Source of the DNA: CBDDDW01 sp965226805
Lineage (GTDB): Bacteria; Chloroflexota; Dehalococcoidia; Lucifugimonadales; JAGWBF01
Direction: 5' to 3'
DNA: 64,000 bases
NCBI GenBank assembly: GCA_965226805.1
Contig: CBDDDW010000027.1
Coordinates: 176,575-240,574, forward strand
The translations under genes were made by a program, and so were the position numbers. Every line of letters begins with the position of its first letter. Within the stretch, counting starts at the first letter, position 1. Below are positions 32,314 through 41,249 of the stretch, piece by piece. The notes under the pieces are model-generated. The model saw nothing but the letters and a program-made list of their open reading frames with translations, had not been told where the DNA came from and did not search any database.

Positions 32314-32547
32314 CTACCACAGGCCGCCGATTGTCAGCCAGTAGAATACGATGTACGAGCCGGCCACGAGCATCAGCACGGGACTGACGCGTTGGACGAA
32401 GCCAAGGGTTTTTCTCAGGGCACCCACCATAGCGCCTTGGAACAGGGTGATGCCGATGGTCAGCGCCATGATCACTGCCCCCATGCCCAGGCCATAGAGG
32501 AAAAGCTGCCCGAAGGGTCTCCCAAATCTCTCCTCTTCTTTGTCCTC
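32314..32547 (-). pseudogene. C-terminal remnant of a CcdA/DsbD-like membrane protein
   Basis: An open reading stretch with no start codon encodes FGQLFLYGLGMGAVIMALTI, then LFQGAMVGALRKTLG and SPVLMLVAGSYIVFYWLTIG before TAG. The two hydrophobic segments and the GLGMG motif are typical of the last part of CcdA-type transmembrane thiol-electron carriers. Upstream the frame is closed by TGA at 32548-32550, and the N-terminal cysteine-containing segments are missing. It therefore looks like a truncated gene. Confidence 0.6.
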
Positions 32548-32717
32548 TCAATTGGTAGGATGCATCCAACCCTTTTGTGGATGTCCTTCGACTCACTGAT
32601 TTAACCTAAGAAAGTTGGTTGACCTGGACATCAACCGCCTGGTTGACCCATGATCTCGGCTGATGCCGTGAGATGATAGGATAGAAACACGCGTATGGAT
32701 TGCGAGGAGGATTGAAC

Positions 32718-33692
32718 ATGACCCAAAGGAAAAAACCCTACGATGTGATCGTGGTTGGACAGGGCGCTGCGGCCTTCGCGGCCGCCCTATATGCGGCCCG
32801 CTACCAGATCAATACTTTGGTTGTCGGCGAAACTTTCGGCGGAGAGACGGCGACAGGAGGTCTCATAGAGAATTACCCGGGCTACATTGGAATCGATGGC
32901 TTCGATCTCATGATGAACATGAAGGAGCAGGTGATCAGGTACGGTGTTAAGGTCGCCGACGAACGGGTCGAAACGATCGCCAGAAATGACGATTGCTTTG
33001 AGACGAAGACCAGCGAGGATATATACCAGGGCACCGCGGTGATCCTTGCGGTTGGAAGAGAACGACGCAAGCTGGGATTAGCTCATGAAGACGAATGGAC
33101 AGGGAAGGGAGTCTCCTTTTGCGCCACCTGCGACGCTCCCCTGTACAGGGATAAGGTAGCGGCTGTGGTGGGCGGCGGCGACGCAGCCGTAAAGGGAGCG
33201 GTTCTCCTGGGTAAATACGCGACCAAAGTATATGTGATCTATCGTGGCGAGAGGTTTACCCGTCCGGAGCCCGTCAACCTTCAAAGATTGAGGGAGAGCG
33301 CAAACGTGGAACCTATTTTGGGGACCAACGTCGTCGAGCTACGGGGAGTAGACGGCCTCACCGGCGTGTTGCTAGATCAACGGCACGATGGCTCCTTGGA
33401 ACTAGAATTGGACGGGCTATTCTTGGAAATAGGGGCCGATCCGCGGACAGAATTGGCTCAGGATTTAGGCGTGGAGCTGAACGAACGGAATGAAATCAAG
33501 GTGGACAGGGATATGCGCACCAACGTTCACGGTGTATTTGCCGCAGGCGATGTCGCCGATGGCTCAGGTGACCTCAAACAGACAATCACCGCTGCTGCCC
33601 AGGGAGCCATAGCCGCCACCACAGCCTACGCGCACGTTTCAGCCCATCCGAACGCTTGCGGGGTCCACTCCATCGGTTACAGCCTGAACTAG
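32718..33692 (+). CDS. Thioredoxin reductase-like FAD/NAD(P) oxidoreductase
   Basis: This 324-residue flavoprotein has the redox motif CATCD (near residue 137) of low-molecular-weight thioredoxin reductases, flanked by KGVSFCATCDAPLYRD. The FAD-binding N-terminus is VIVVGQGAAAFAAALYAARY, an unusual form of GxGxxG. ENYPGYIGIDGFDL and the closing GVFAAGDVADGSGDLKQTITAAAQGAIAA are typical. The NADPH motif is VVGGGDAAVKGA, but the usual HRRD-type motif is replaced by IYRGERF, so cofactor or partner preference may differ. The start ATG 32718 follows GCGAGGAGGATTGAAC. It lies 1.4 kb from grdA; glycine reductase loci often carry trxB, so it may feed electrons to that system. Confidence 0.85.
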   Translation: MTQRKKPYDVIVVGQGAAAFAAALYAARYQINTLVVGETFGGETATGGLIENYPGYIGIDGFDLMMNMKEQVIRYGVKVADERVETIARNDDCFETKTSEDIYQGTAVILAVGRERRKLGLAHEDEWTGKGVSFCATCDAPLYRDKVAAVVGGGDAAVKGAVLLGKYATKVYVIYRGERFTRPEPVNLQRLRESANVEPILGTNVVELRGVDGLTGVLLDQRHDGSLELELDGLFLEIGADPRTELAQDLGVELNERNEIKVDRDMRTNVHGVFAAGDVADGSGDLKQTITAAAQGAIAATTAYAHVSAHPNACGVHSIGYSLN

Positions 33693-33806
33693 GCCTGCCT
33701 CAAACTACCCTATGATACCGTCTCAAGGGCCCGGGCCTGGGGTGGAATGGGCAGGGTAGATGCAGGTCTATCACGACGATACTGAATCATCTCCTGTGAG
33801 GATGCG

Positions 33807-34555
33807 ATGATAAAGGCTATGTTGTTCGACCTGGACGGCACGCTCGTACAATCGGAAAAGCTGAAGGCCCTCGCCTACGCGACCGCCGTCCAACACCTAC
33901 GGGGGCTCCCAGAGCCCGATCCTGATGCAGTGGAAGCATACAGGGAAGTCGTGGGTTCTGCCCGAGAGGTCGCCTCTCGCCACATTGTTGAGGCCTGGGC
34001 CTGGAAGAGGATTTGCGTCCGCTGCTCACGGAATACGGGGCATCAGCGACGTGGGAGGTCCTGACGCAAATGCGTAAGGCCCTCTACGACGACATGGTGG
34101 CCGATCCGCGGGTCATTAGAGAAAATCAGTGGCCTCACACCATCGGCCTGCTACGTATCGCCCAAGAGTCCGCTTGCCGGACGGGGCTTGCCACAATGTC
34201 GGCCCGCGCGGAGGTACTGCATGTCCTGCGGGCTCTGGACATCGAGGAGTCGTTCGACGTTATCCTCGCTCGAGAGGACGTGGAGAAACCCAAGCCGCAC
34301 CCTGAGATATATTTGCGGGCCGCCAGGATGCTGGAGGTTCCGGAGGAGGACTGCCTGGTGCTGGAAGACTCACCCAACGGCGTGAGAGCGGGAGTCGCGG
34401 CCGGCATGAACGTAGTCGCAATCGCCACGCCCTTCACCATCGCCGGTCTGCATTCCAGCCAGCTCCTGGAACACCCGTGGGTCGTCCACGACCCGGAGAA
34501 GCTGCTGGAAGTAGTCCAGAATCGAATCGCCGAGCACAATCGGATATCCCATTGA
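33807..34555 (+). pseudogene. HAD-superfamily phosphatase (beta-phosphoglucomutase-like), frameshifted
   Basis: The first frame (ATG 33807) has MIKAMLFDLDGTLVQSEKLK with the catalytic DxDGT. The second frame, open to 34555, has EDLRPLLTEYGASATWEVL, TGLATMSARAEVLHVL, KPKPHPEIYLRAARML (the motif III Lys region) and DCLVLEDSPNGVRAGVAAGM (motif IV). The switch lies near 33990-34005, in GAGGCCTGGGCCTGGAAG. Joined, the protein would be about 249 residues, normal for this family. As it stands the gene is broken, by real mutation or by a sequencing slip. Its end overlaps the next gene (TTGA). Confidence 0.82.
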
Positions 34556-34821
34556 GCAGCCCCGCTCCCGAATTGCCGTTCATCACGACCGACCAGATGC
34601 GTGAGGTGGACCGTGCCATGGTAGAAGACTATGGCATCCTGCTCATTCAGATGATGGAGAACGCCGGTCGAAACCTGGCGCACCTGGCACGCCGCCGCTT
34701 TCTGGACGGCGACTGCCGGGGACGCCGCGTCGTGGTGCTGGCCGGATCAGGCGGCAACGGAGGCGGAGGTCTGGTGTGCGCCCGGCACCTGCATAATTGG
34801 GGCTCGACTGTAAGCGTCTAA
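34552..34821 (+). pseudogene. Truncated YjeF_N (NAD(P)HX epimerase) domain
   Basis: The 89-residue product starts at TTG 34552, overlapping the HAD stop. It contains FITTDQMREVDRAMVEDYGI, QMMENAGRNLAHLARRRFLD and RVVVLAGSGGNGGGGLVCARHL, the N-terminal half of the epimerase fold including the GxGNNGGDG-like loop (here GSGGNGGGG, with the acidic residue lost). The frame then stops at TAA after VSV. The normal domain is about 210 residues and is usually fused to a dehydratase; both the second half and the dehydratase are missing. The 265 bases to grdA hold nothing I can recognise. Confidence 0.7.
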
Positions 34822-35086
34822 TGGCGCCGACCAGCAGCAAGAGCCATATCATCGGGCTGCGCCTGGACAGTGAGCCCACGACTACCAATTCACAGGTCGC
34901 AACCGCGGCCGGATAAGGTGCCCGTATCTCGACTGTAGGGCCAGGCCGTCAGAGGTCGGTGGGACCGGTGGCTGCTCGAACGCGTTGGCAGCCCCATGTC
35001 AGCGCCCGCCGGCCTTTCGAATACTTCGATTAAGGGTCGGCTGAGAAGCTTGCGTCAGCACCTCTCTGGCACATCTGCGAGCTATT

Positions 35087-35545
35087 TCAACTTTTTTCGC
35101 GCACCCTGTGCACCGCCCCAACGATGTCCGCGGTGTCCAGGACTTCTTCCATCAGGCCGACCTGCCGCTGATAGACCTCCTCGTCGGCCTGCTGCTTGAT
35201 CTCCGGCTCAAGTACGTGATACACGGGCAGATCGAGGGGCACCCCGGCAAGGGGCCCGGCGTAGCTGGGGTCCCCGTTTATCACCGTCTCGGCGAAGGTC
35301 TCCGCGCTCTCTACCGTAGGGGAGCCCAAAACCACCACGAGGTCCTCCACCCCTTGCTCTTCCACCATCCTCGCTATACTTTCTTGACCGTCCAGGTCAA
35401 GGGCCCCGGCAGCGGTTCAGGCGAAGCAATGGGTTTGCACCAAGACGGGGACCCCGCCCGCGCTTTTGACGACCTCGGCTATAGCGGGGCCGGGAATGCC
35501 GTCCCGCTCCCCGAGAATGATGACTTTCTTGCCCCTGAGTTCCAT
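35087..35545 (-). CDS. grdA: Selenoprotein GrdA, glycine/sarcosine/betaine reductase component A
   Basis: GrdA is the small selenoprotein that receives the carboxymethyl group as a Se-carboxymethyl intermediate and passes it to component C. The gene reads MELRGKKVIILGERDGIPGP, then VLVQTHCFA, TGA at 35419-35417, and TAAGALDLDGQESIARMVEE through GDPSYAGPLAGV to the stop at 35087, giving 152 residues with selenocysteine at position 43. The Cys40-x-x-Sec43 pair is the known active motif. The ATG at 35545 follows CGGAGG. A SECIS-like hairpin lies just past the UGA. Reading from a later ATG gives a 93-residue fragment that lacks the active site. The sequence is full-length and ordinary for the family; grdB, grdD and the selenocysteine machinery are outside the window. 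Confidence 0.93.
35383..35401 (-). promoter_or_regulatory. Bacterial SECIS-like hairpin for the GrdA UGA codon
   Basis: On the minus strand CTTGACC-TGGAC-GGTCAAG forms a 7-bp stem with a 5-base loop, beginning 15 bases after the UGA. The loop carries G at its second and third positions, as expected for SelB binding. The distance from UGA to loop (about 25 bases) fits known bacterial elements. Confidence 0.75.
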
Positions 35546-35605
35546 AGTTCTGCCTCCGAGTGTACGCCATCCATTATAGCGCACCTTTGGCCACGTCGGC
35601 CCACG

Positions 35606-35759
35606 CTAATACCTTGTCAACAAGATTTTGATAGGGTGTCATTCTGAGGGAGTGTAGCGACCGAAGAATCTGGAAGGGAAGCGACCCCCACCCAACCAGA
35701 TTCTTCACCTTCGGCTCAGAATGACATGTATCAAATTCTTAGGTTGGCGGAGTAACTAG
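35606..35759. repeat. Second MITE family, copy 1 (between grdC and grdA)
   Basis: The element has TCATTCTGAGGGAGTGTAGC on the left and TTCGGCTCAGAATGACA on the right, long imperfect inverted arms, and ends near CTAA/CTAG. A better preserved copy is at 62312-62462, and a fragment at 23582. It separates grdC from grdA by about 290 bases. Confidence 0.7.
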
Positions 35760-35837
35760 CGCAAATTCAAGGGAGGACACTCGAAGGAAGACGCGTCCCC
35801 ACGCGGGAGGCTCCCGGCGGCCCTGACGTGGACAGGA

Positions 35838-37310
35838 TCAGCCGTCCTCCTTGTTCCGCTCCAGGAGGAAGGACACCCCGTCAGACATCTGGGTCATGCG
35901 TCCCAGGAAGAGGCTCCCCTTGGCGAGGAACATGGCCCGCTCCATCTCACCAGCTCGGATGCGGTTCACGGCGTGTCCCAGGAAGGGCACGGCCGAGGCG
36001 ATATGCCCCTGGGTAGAAGAGAAGCCCGGCATTCCGTGGCGCTGGACGAATTCCTCCATCTGGCTTCGGTCCAACTCCCCCTCGCGCACGCCCAGTGCCG
36101 CCAAAAGGCGGTAGTTGGTGCGCGGGATGTTGCCGCTGCCCGAGGGCTCGGTGATCTCCGGGTTGTGCATCTCGGTGGCATACTTGGCCACATCACGAAG
36201 CCCCAGGCCGATACGGCGGATGGGCTGGAGCACGAGGCGCTCCGCGATCTCCTGCTGGGCGGAACCGGCGTCTATCGTGTGGCGTCCCACGGCGTCCAGA
36301 CGCAGGACGGGGCTGTGTCCATCGTCCCGCCCGATAACGACCGCTACCGCTGCAAGTACATCCTCCAACACCGGAATGTCGTGCTTCAGGTGACCCTGGA
36401 ACTTCATCCCCAGCTTTGCCAGTGAGCAGCCGCCCACCACCGCTACCCTCTGATAGACCCCAGAGGTCACCAGCGCCCCTGCGATCACGATCGCGTGCAC
36501 TGGCCCGCAGCAAAATGCTTTCACATCGGCGCCCGTGGCGTTGCCGCACCCGGCCATCTCTCCGATGGCCTTGGCCAGGCTCCCGCCGCCTCTGTTATAG
36601 CGGTCGCCCACTGCCTCCTCACCACAGCCCAGGAGGTACTCCACATCCTCAGCGGCTCCTGTGGAGGGTGACCTGCTCATAAGGCCACGTAGCGCCATAG
36701 CCGCCGTGGCCTTGCCGGCCAGGTTCTCCAGCACGAACTCGGGCAGCAGATTGATATCTTCTTCGTGGCCCCGCACCACGCACCCCACCAGCCGCTCCTG
36801 CGCCGTGAATAGCGGTAGCGCCGAAGTCGCACCCTCGGCCACCTTGGCCTCGACCCTGCTCAGGGGCACGCCACCGCCTAACTTCCCCAGCTCTTGCAGG
36901 CTCATGAGAGGGTGGCTCCCGAGCGCCTCCTGGGCCTGGCGGGAGAAGCCCTCCTCCAGCCACAGCAGGTCGAACTCATCGGCCAGCTTCAGGACACCGT
37001 AGAACTCCTCCTCCGGCATGATCTCGCCGGATTCGCCCCACCGGCTACGCTTTTCCCCCGGATGGCGAAACCATGGACGAGGGATGCGCTCCAGATCATC
37101 GGGATAGAGGTTTCCCACGAAGACCTGGTTGGGGGGATAGTCCACCGCTTCCTGGTAGGTACGTAGGTGGGCCAGGAGGTCGGGCAGCAGGCCTGGGTTC
37201 TGGGCCACCTCCCGGGCGGGCTTGGACCCCAGGCGCACAAGTCCAGGTACGTGAGCCAGGAAGTAGCTCACCCCCTGAACGACGGGGCGGATCGGGGTTA
37301 TGCGGTCCAT
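35838..37310 (-). CDS. grdC: Glycine/sarcosine/betaine reductase component C, subunit beta (GrdC)
   Basis: This 490-residue thiolase-fold protein releases the acetyl group from Se-carboxymethyl-GrdA as acetyl phosphate, together with GrdD. The sequence follows GrdC along its length: DYPPNQVFVGNLYPDDLERI, GEIMPEEEFYGVLKLADEFDL, VGCVVRGHEEDINLLPEFVLENL, GGGSLAKAIGEMAGCGNATG then CCGPVHAIVIAGAL (Cys267/268 and His272 region), GRHTIDAGSAQQ, EMHNPEITEPSGSGNIPRTN, GMPGFSSTQGHIASAVPFLG and KGSLFLGRMTQMSDGVSFLLE. The start is nine bases after hyuB stops, so it is part of the hyuA-hyuB operon. GrdD, its partner, is not in the window. A few active-site neighbours differ (CC instead of CA), so activity should be assumed only by homology. 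Confidence 0.92.
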   Translation of the reverse strand: MDRITPIRPVVQGVSYFLAHVPGLVRLGSKPAREVAQNPGLLPDLLAHLRTYQEAVDYPPNQVFVGNLYPDDLERIPRPWFRHPGEKRSRWGESGEIMPEEEFYGVLKLADEFDLLWLEEGFSRQAQEALGSHPLMSLQELGKLGGGVPLSRVEAKVAEGATSALPLFTAQERLVGCVVRGHEEDINLLPEFVLENLAGKATAAMALRGLMSRSPSTGAAEDVEYLLGCGEEAVGDRYNRGGGSLAKAIGEMAGCGNATGADVKAFCCGPVHAIVIAGALVTSGVYQRVAVVGGCSLAKLGMKFQGHLKHDIPVLEDVLAAVAVVIGRDDGHSPVLRLDAVGRHTIDAGSAQQEIAERLVLQPIRRIGLGLRDVAKYATEMHNPEITEPSGSGNIPRTNYRLLAALGVREGELDRSQMEEFVQRHGMPGFSSTQGHIASAVPFLGHAVNRIRAGEMERAMFLAKGSLFLGRMTQMSDGVSFLLERNKEDG

Positions 37311-37319
37311 GCTATCCCC

Positions 37320-39086
37320 CTATCCCGCGGACCGCAGGGACTGGGTGGCGCCGGGGTCCACCCTCAGAGTGATGGGGTCGATAGCCACCCCATACTCCTC
37401 CCGTGCCTTTTCGAGGCTAACAAACCCGTTACGCACGTCCGCTTCCACGGACAGAAGGTCCCTCTCCCAGGCGGGCCCCACCCCTCCTCCTCCCGTCAGG
37501 CGGCCGACCACCCGGTCCCCGCGCTCGAGCTTCCTTACCGTACGTATAGGGAACTCCTCCCTCACGCCGGAGGGATGCAGCACCCACTTTCTGTTTAGGC
37601 GCAGCCGGGTGTCGTATCCGCTATCTGCTCCCAGGCGGCTGGCGGGGGCGAAGCGGGAACCTCCTCCCGTGAGAGAAACCACGGATTCCTCGCACTGGAC
37701 CTCGATGTCCAGCACCGAACCCAAGCCACCGCGCCACTTGCCGGGGCAGGCGGAGTCGGTCCTCAGCTCATGGCGGTGGATGTGGATGGGAACCTTGAAC
37801 TCCAGCAGCTCCACGTCCCCCGTGCTGGCCGACCCCGCATTGGTTATGGCGCCCCAGATGGGGCCACCATCAACGCCCCAGTATGCCCCTCCCCCTCCCA
37901 GCGTACTCACGTGGGACAGATAGGTGAAGGGCAGCCCGTCCCTTGGATCCACACCGCTGAATATGTTGGTATTGGGGTAAGACCAGGCCCCTCCCGCCCT
38001 GGTAGGGTTGACCTGGGCCAGGGCATCGGCCACGGCATCGAACGCCAGAGCGAAGGTGGTGCCGGTGCTGGTACCGCAGGGAGCGGGCACGGCGGCATTG
38101 AACAGGGCCCCCCTGGGGCCGAGGTCCACGTGCAGGGGCCGGTAAAGGCCCTCGTTTATCGGTATCCCCGGCGCCAAGGAACTCAGGAAGGCGAAGTAGA
38201 CGGCGGAGAGAGTGTTGTTCTCGTAGGAGTTGAGGAAGTTCTTGGCCTGGGGGGGCGAGTGGAGCTGGACGTGCATCTCGTCCCCCTCTATGCGTACGGT
38301 GCATCTTCCCTCGAGGTCGTCGAAGCCGGTGCCCTCGCCTTCCATGATGGAGCGCCCCTCGTACACACCGTCTGGCATCTCGCGGATTTGGTCCCTGGCC
38401 GCGGCCTCCGCCCGGTCGACCAACTGCCGCAGGCACTCCCGGACCGTTTCCGCCGAGTACTTCTCGCACAGGCTCAACAGGCGCCGTTCCGCAGTGTTGA
38501 GGGCTATCAGCATGGCGTCCAGATCTCCCCGGTAGTCCAGGGGAGTGCGGACATTACAGAGAATGAAGTCCCATATGTCTTGCCTGGTCCGGCCTCCGTC
38601 CACCAGCTTCACATGGGGCACCCTCAACCCTTCTCCGAAAAGGCTGTCGGCGTCAGGGTTGTAGCCTCCGGGCACCGGACCTCCCGTCTCGGTCAGGTGG
38701 ACCGTCCCGGCCGACCACGCGAAGAGCTCACCTTCTAAGAAGATTGGCTTGTAGATGCTATAGTCTGGAAGGTGGTTACCCCCGGTGGGAGGGTCATTGT
38801 GGATCATCACATCCCCCGGGTTGATGTCCGACCCAAAGTGGGCAGCCCCCACTTTGACCTTGTGCATTAGTACCCCCAGGTGGGCGGGGATATCCTCCCC
38901 CTGGCACACCATAGTGGGGACCCCTTCCAACATTCCGAACAGGGTGTTGGAGAAGTCGCGCCCGAGAGTGGTGGTTACTGACCTGGCGGTGTGGGTCACC
39001 ACCGTGGCCATCTCCTTGATGGTGTTCTCCAGCACCCCCGCCACGACGCTCAGAGTAATGGGGTCTACGCTAACGCCTCGGACCAT
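37320..39086 (-). CDS. hyuB: Hydantoinase B / oxoprolinase subunit HyuB
   Basis: This 588-residue subunit pairs with HyuA in ATP-dependent hydrolases of hydantoin, N-methylhydantoin or 5-oxoproline rings. Family features include MVRGVSVDPITLSVVAGVLE, DFSNTLFGMLEG, GDVMIHNDPPTGGNHLPDYSI, GTVHLTETGGPVPGGYNPDA, the central SPPQAKNFLNSYENNTLSAV and a C-terminal GGGGVGPAWERD. The length is usual. It starts 30 bases after hyuA ends and stops nine bases before grdC, so the three are co-transcribed. A ring-opening role feeding a sarcosine or glycine derivative into the Grd system fits the arrangement, but acetone carboxylase or 5-oxoprolinase relatives cannot be excluded from sequence alone. Confidence 0.9.
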   Translation of the reverse strand: MVRGVSVDPITLSVVAGVLENTIKEMATVVTHTARSVTTTLGRDFSNTLFGMLEGVPTMVCQGEDIPAHLGVLMHKVKVGAAHFGSDINPGDVMIHNDPPTGGNHLPDYSIYKPIFLEGELFAWSAGTVHLTETGGPVPGGYNPDADSLFGEGLRVPHVKLVDGGRTRQDIWDFILCNVRTPLDYRGDLDAMLIALNTAERRLLSLCEKYSAETVRECLRQLVDRAEAAARDQIREMPDGVYEGRSIMEGEGTGFDDLEGRCTVRIEGDEMHVQLHSPPQAKNFLNSYENNTLSAVYFAFLSSLAPGIPINEGLYRPLHVDLGPRGALFNAAVPAPCGTSTGTTFALAFDAVADALAQVNPTRAGGAWSYPNTNIFSGVDPRDGLPFTYLSHVSTLGGGGAYWGVDGGPIWGAITNAGSASTGDVELLEFKVPIHIHRHELRTDSACPGKWRGGLGSVLDIEVQCEESVVSLTGGGSRFAPASRLGADSGYDTRLRLNRKWVLHPSGVREEFPIRTVRKLERGDRVVGRLTGGGGVGPAWERDLLSVEADVRNGFVSLEKAREEYGVAIDPITLRVDPGATQSLRSAG

Positions 39087-39116
39087 CCGTACCCACCTCC
39101 GGATCTCGAATTCCTG

Positions 39117-41180
39117 TTACTCATTCCCAGTGTAGACCATCTGGTAGACCGGCTGCCTGGCGACGTCCAGCCGCCAGCCGGGAAACACGACAATGGTGGT
39201 GTATGGCTCCTCCACCACCGCCGGGCCGTGGACGACCTGCCCCGCCAGCAGGCCTGGCCCGCGGTAGACAGGAGCGGGGCGGAGGTCGCTGGCCTCTGTG
39301 AAGAGCATGGGCCTCTCGTACAGCCGCGCCTCCAGCGGGGGCGCCGCCGACTCTTCCACGGGCCGGAGGGACACCGGGGGCGTTTCCCCGACGGCAGTTA
39401 CCCTGGCGTTGATCACTTCGCACACCTGGCCCGGTTGTGAGTAATGGTGGGCCTGGAGGAACGCCCGATGGAACCTTGAGGCGACTTCGGCCCTGTTGGC
39501 CTCGGTAAGGGACAGGCAAGTAACGTCCACCCTCAGCTCGTTCAGCTGGTCCTTGTACCTCATGTCGAGGAACCTGGCGGTCGTGGTCTCGGAGGGGGGC
39601 GCTCCCTCCCGGCGGAGCTCCTCCTCCGCCAGGTGCTCCATCTCCTGGAACAGGCTCTCCAGCCGGGCGAGGTCCAGTGTGTCTAGCTGGGAGGCACACG
39701 TGCGGCGGAAGTCGAGGCGTAGGTCGCTAATGAGCCCACCGAAGGAGCAGAACTCCGCCGCGGACCGGGGTATTATTACCCGGGTTATTCCCACCATCTG
39801 CGCCAGCGACCCGGCGTGGACGGGGCCGGCGCCGCCACCGACCACCAGAGTGTAGTCCCGCGGGTCCAGTCCCCTCTGGAGGGTCATCCGCCGGATGGCG
39901 TCGGCCATGTTCCGGTTGGCCAGATCGAAGATGCCCGCCGCGGCCTCCTCCACCTCTATGCCCAATGGGCCGGCTACATGGCGGTGGATCGCTTCCCTGG
40001 AGAGGTCGGGCTGGATGGTGAGGGCGCCGCCCAGCAGGGCTCCAGGGTTCAGGTAACCCAAGACCATATCGGCATCGGTGACGGTGGGCTCGGTACCCCC
40101 AGTGCCGTAGCAGGCCGGTCCCGGCACTGCCTCGGCGCTACGGGGTCCCACCCGCAGCAGCCCCCTGTCCACCCACGCGATGCTTCCTCCACCGGCGCCA
40201 ATGCTCTGAACGTCAATAGTAGGGCAGCGCACACGGTATCCCCCTGGCTCGGACACGTCCCTTAGCTGGGGCTCCCCGCCCGTCAGCACGCACACGTCGA
40301 AGCTGGTGCCACCCATGTCCGCGGTGATGGAGTCTTGGTAACCAAGGGCGCTGGCGAAAAACCTGCCCGAGCACGGGCCGGCCGCCGGCCCCGAGAACAG
40401 GGCGTTGATGGCCCTGTCATTCACGGCTCGAGCGTCGGCCAGCCCACCGTTGGACTGGAGATATCGTATCTCGCCCCTGTAACCCGCCGATCTCAGGAAC
40501 CCCTCGAAGGACTCCAGGTGGGCGACCAGGGCTTGGGAGATGTAGGCGTTCACCGCCGTGCTGCTGGCGCGGTCATACTCCCGGATCTCGGGACACACCT
40601 CCGACGATAGAGATACGTGGGCCTGTGGGAGTCGCTCCCGAAGAATGGTCCGGGCCTCCCTTTCGTGGGAGGGATTCAGGAACGACCACAGGAAGGATAC
40701 GGCCACGGCCTCTACGCTCTGCTCTCTGAATGCCTCAGCCGCCCTGACCACGTCCTCCGTCTGTAGTGGGATAAAGACCTGGCCATTCTTGTCCATGCGC
40801 TCCCTGACCGGCACCCGTAAGTACCTTGGGACCAGCGGAGCGGGGGCCGGGTAGGTGAAATCGTAGCGTTTCTCCCGGAACCCCAGGCGGGTCTCTGTGG
40901 AGTCCCGGAACCCGTCTGTGCACAGAAGGGCGGTTACCGGTCCCTGGGACTGAAGAAGGGTGTTTATGGCTACGGTGGTGCCGTGAACGACCAGGGGCAC
41001 CCTGCTAAGCAGCTCCTCCATGTCCAGGCCCATGTTCCGGGCCAGGAGCGTCAGGCCATGCCCCATTGCTGAGGCGATGTCGCCCGACGAGGATACCTTG
41101 GCCTCCGCTACCACGCCGTCGTCGTCAACGGCGGTGAGGTCGGTGAAGGTGCCGCCCACGTCTATGCTGAGCCTGTACAT
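39117..41180 (-). CDS. hyuA: Hydantoinase A / oxoprolinase subunit HyuA
   Basis: This 687-residue actin-like ATPase subunit starts MYRLSIDVGGTFTDLTAVDD, the family's phosphate-binding loop; GTTVAINTLLQ, CTDGFRDSTETRLGFREKRYD, the central DMGGTSFDVCVLTGGEP, and GGGAGPVHAGSLAQMVGIT follow. The start ATG 41180 has GGGAGG five bases before it; an ATG three bases earlier is equally open, and a longer frame reaches into a MITE copy and is rejected. It is the first gene of hyuA-hyuB-grdC-(grdA). ATP-dependent cleavage of a cyclic amide is expected by homology; the natural substrate is not known. Confidence 0.9.
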   Translation of the reverse strand: MYRLSIDVGGTFTDLTAVDDDGVVAEAKVSSSGDIASAMGHGLTLLARNMGLDMEELLSRVPLVVHGTTVAINTLLQSQGPVTALLCTDGFRDSTETRLGFREKRYDFTYPAPAPLVPRYLRVPVRERMDKNGQVFIPLQTEDVVRAAEAFREQSVEAVAVSFLWSFLNPSHEREARTILRERLPQAHVSLSSEVCPEIREYDRASSTAVNAYISQALVAHLESFEGFLRSAGYRGEIRYLQSNGGLADARAVNDRAINALFSGPAAGPCSGRFFASALGYQDSITADMGGTSFDVCVLTGGEPQLRDVSEPGGYRVRCPTIDVQSIGAGGGSIAWVDRGLLRVGPRSAEAVPGPACYGTGGTEPTVTDADMVLGYLNPGALLGGALTIQPDLSREAIHRHVAGPLGIEVEEAAAGIFDLANRNMADAIRRMTLQRGLDPRDYTLVVGGGAGPVHAGSLAQMVGITRVIIPRSAAEFCSFGGLISDLRLDFRRTCASQLDTLDLARLESLFQEMEHLAEEELRREGAPPSETTTARFLDMRYKDQLNELRVDVTCLSLTEANRAEVASRFHRAFLQAHHYSQPGQVCEVINARVTAVGETPPVSLRPVEESAAPPLEARLYERPMLFTEASDLRPAPVYRGPGLLAGQVVHGPAVVEEPYTTIVVFPGWRLDVARQPVYQMVYTGNE

Positions 41181-41249
41181 CATGGCCTCCCGAGGCTGGC
41201 CGCGGAAGCCCCGGCAAATAATAGCACAAGGTACCGCTGAGGGGAACCG

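Noticed and set aside
35087..35368. A stand-alone 93-residue gene starting MVEEQGVEDLVVVLG
   Set aside because: It is only the part of grdA after the selenocysteine codon; the full frame with UGA read through has a better start, a ribosome site and the active-site motif.
37770..38738. A 322-residue open frame opposite hyuB
   Set aside because: Antisense shadow; the minus-strand HyuB motifs are unambiguous.
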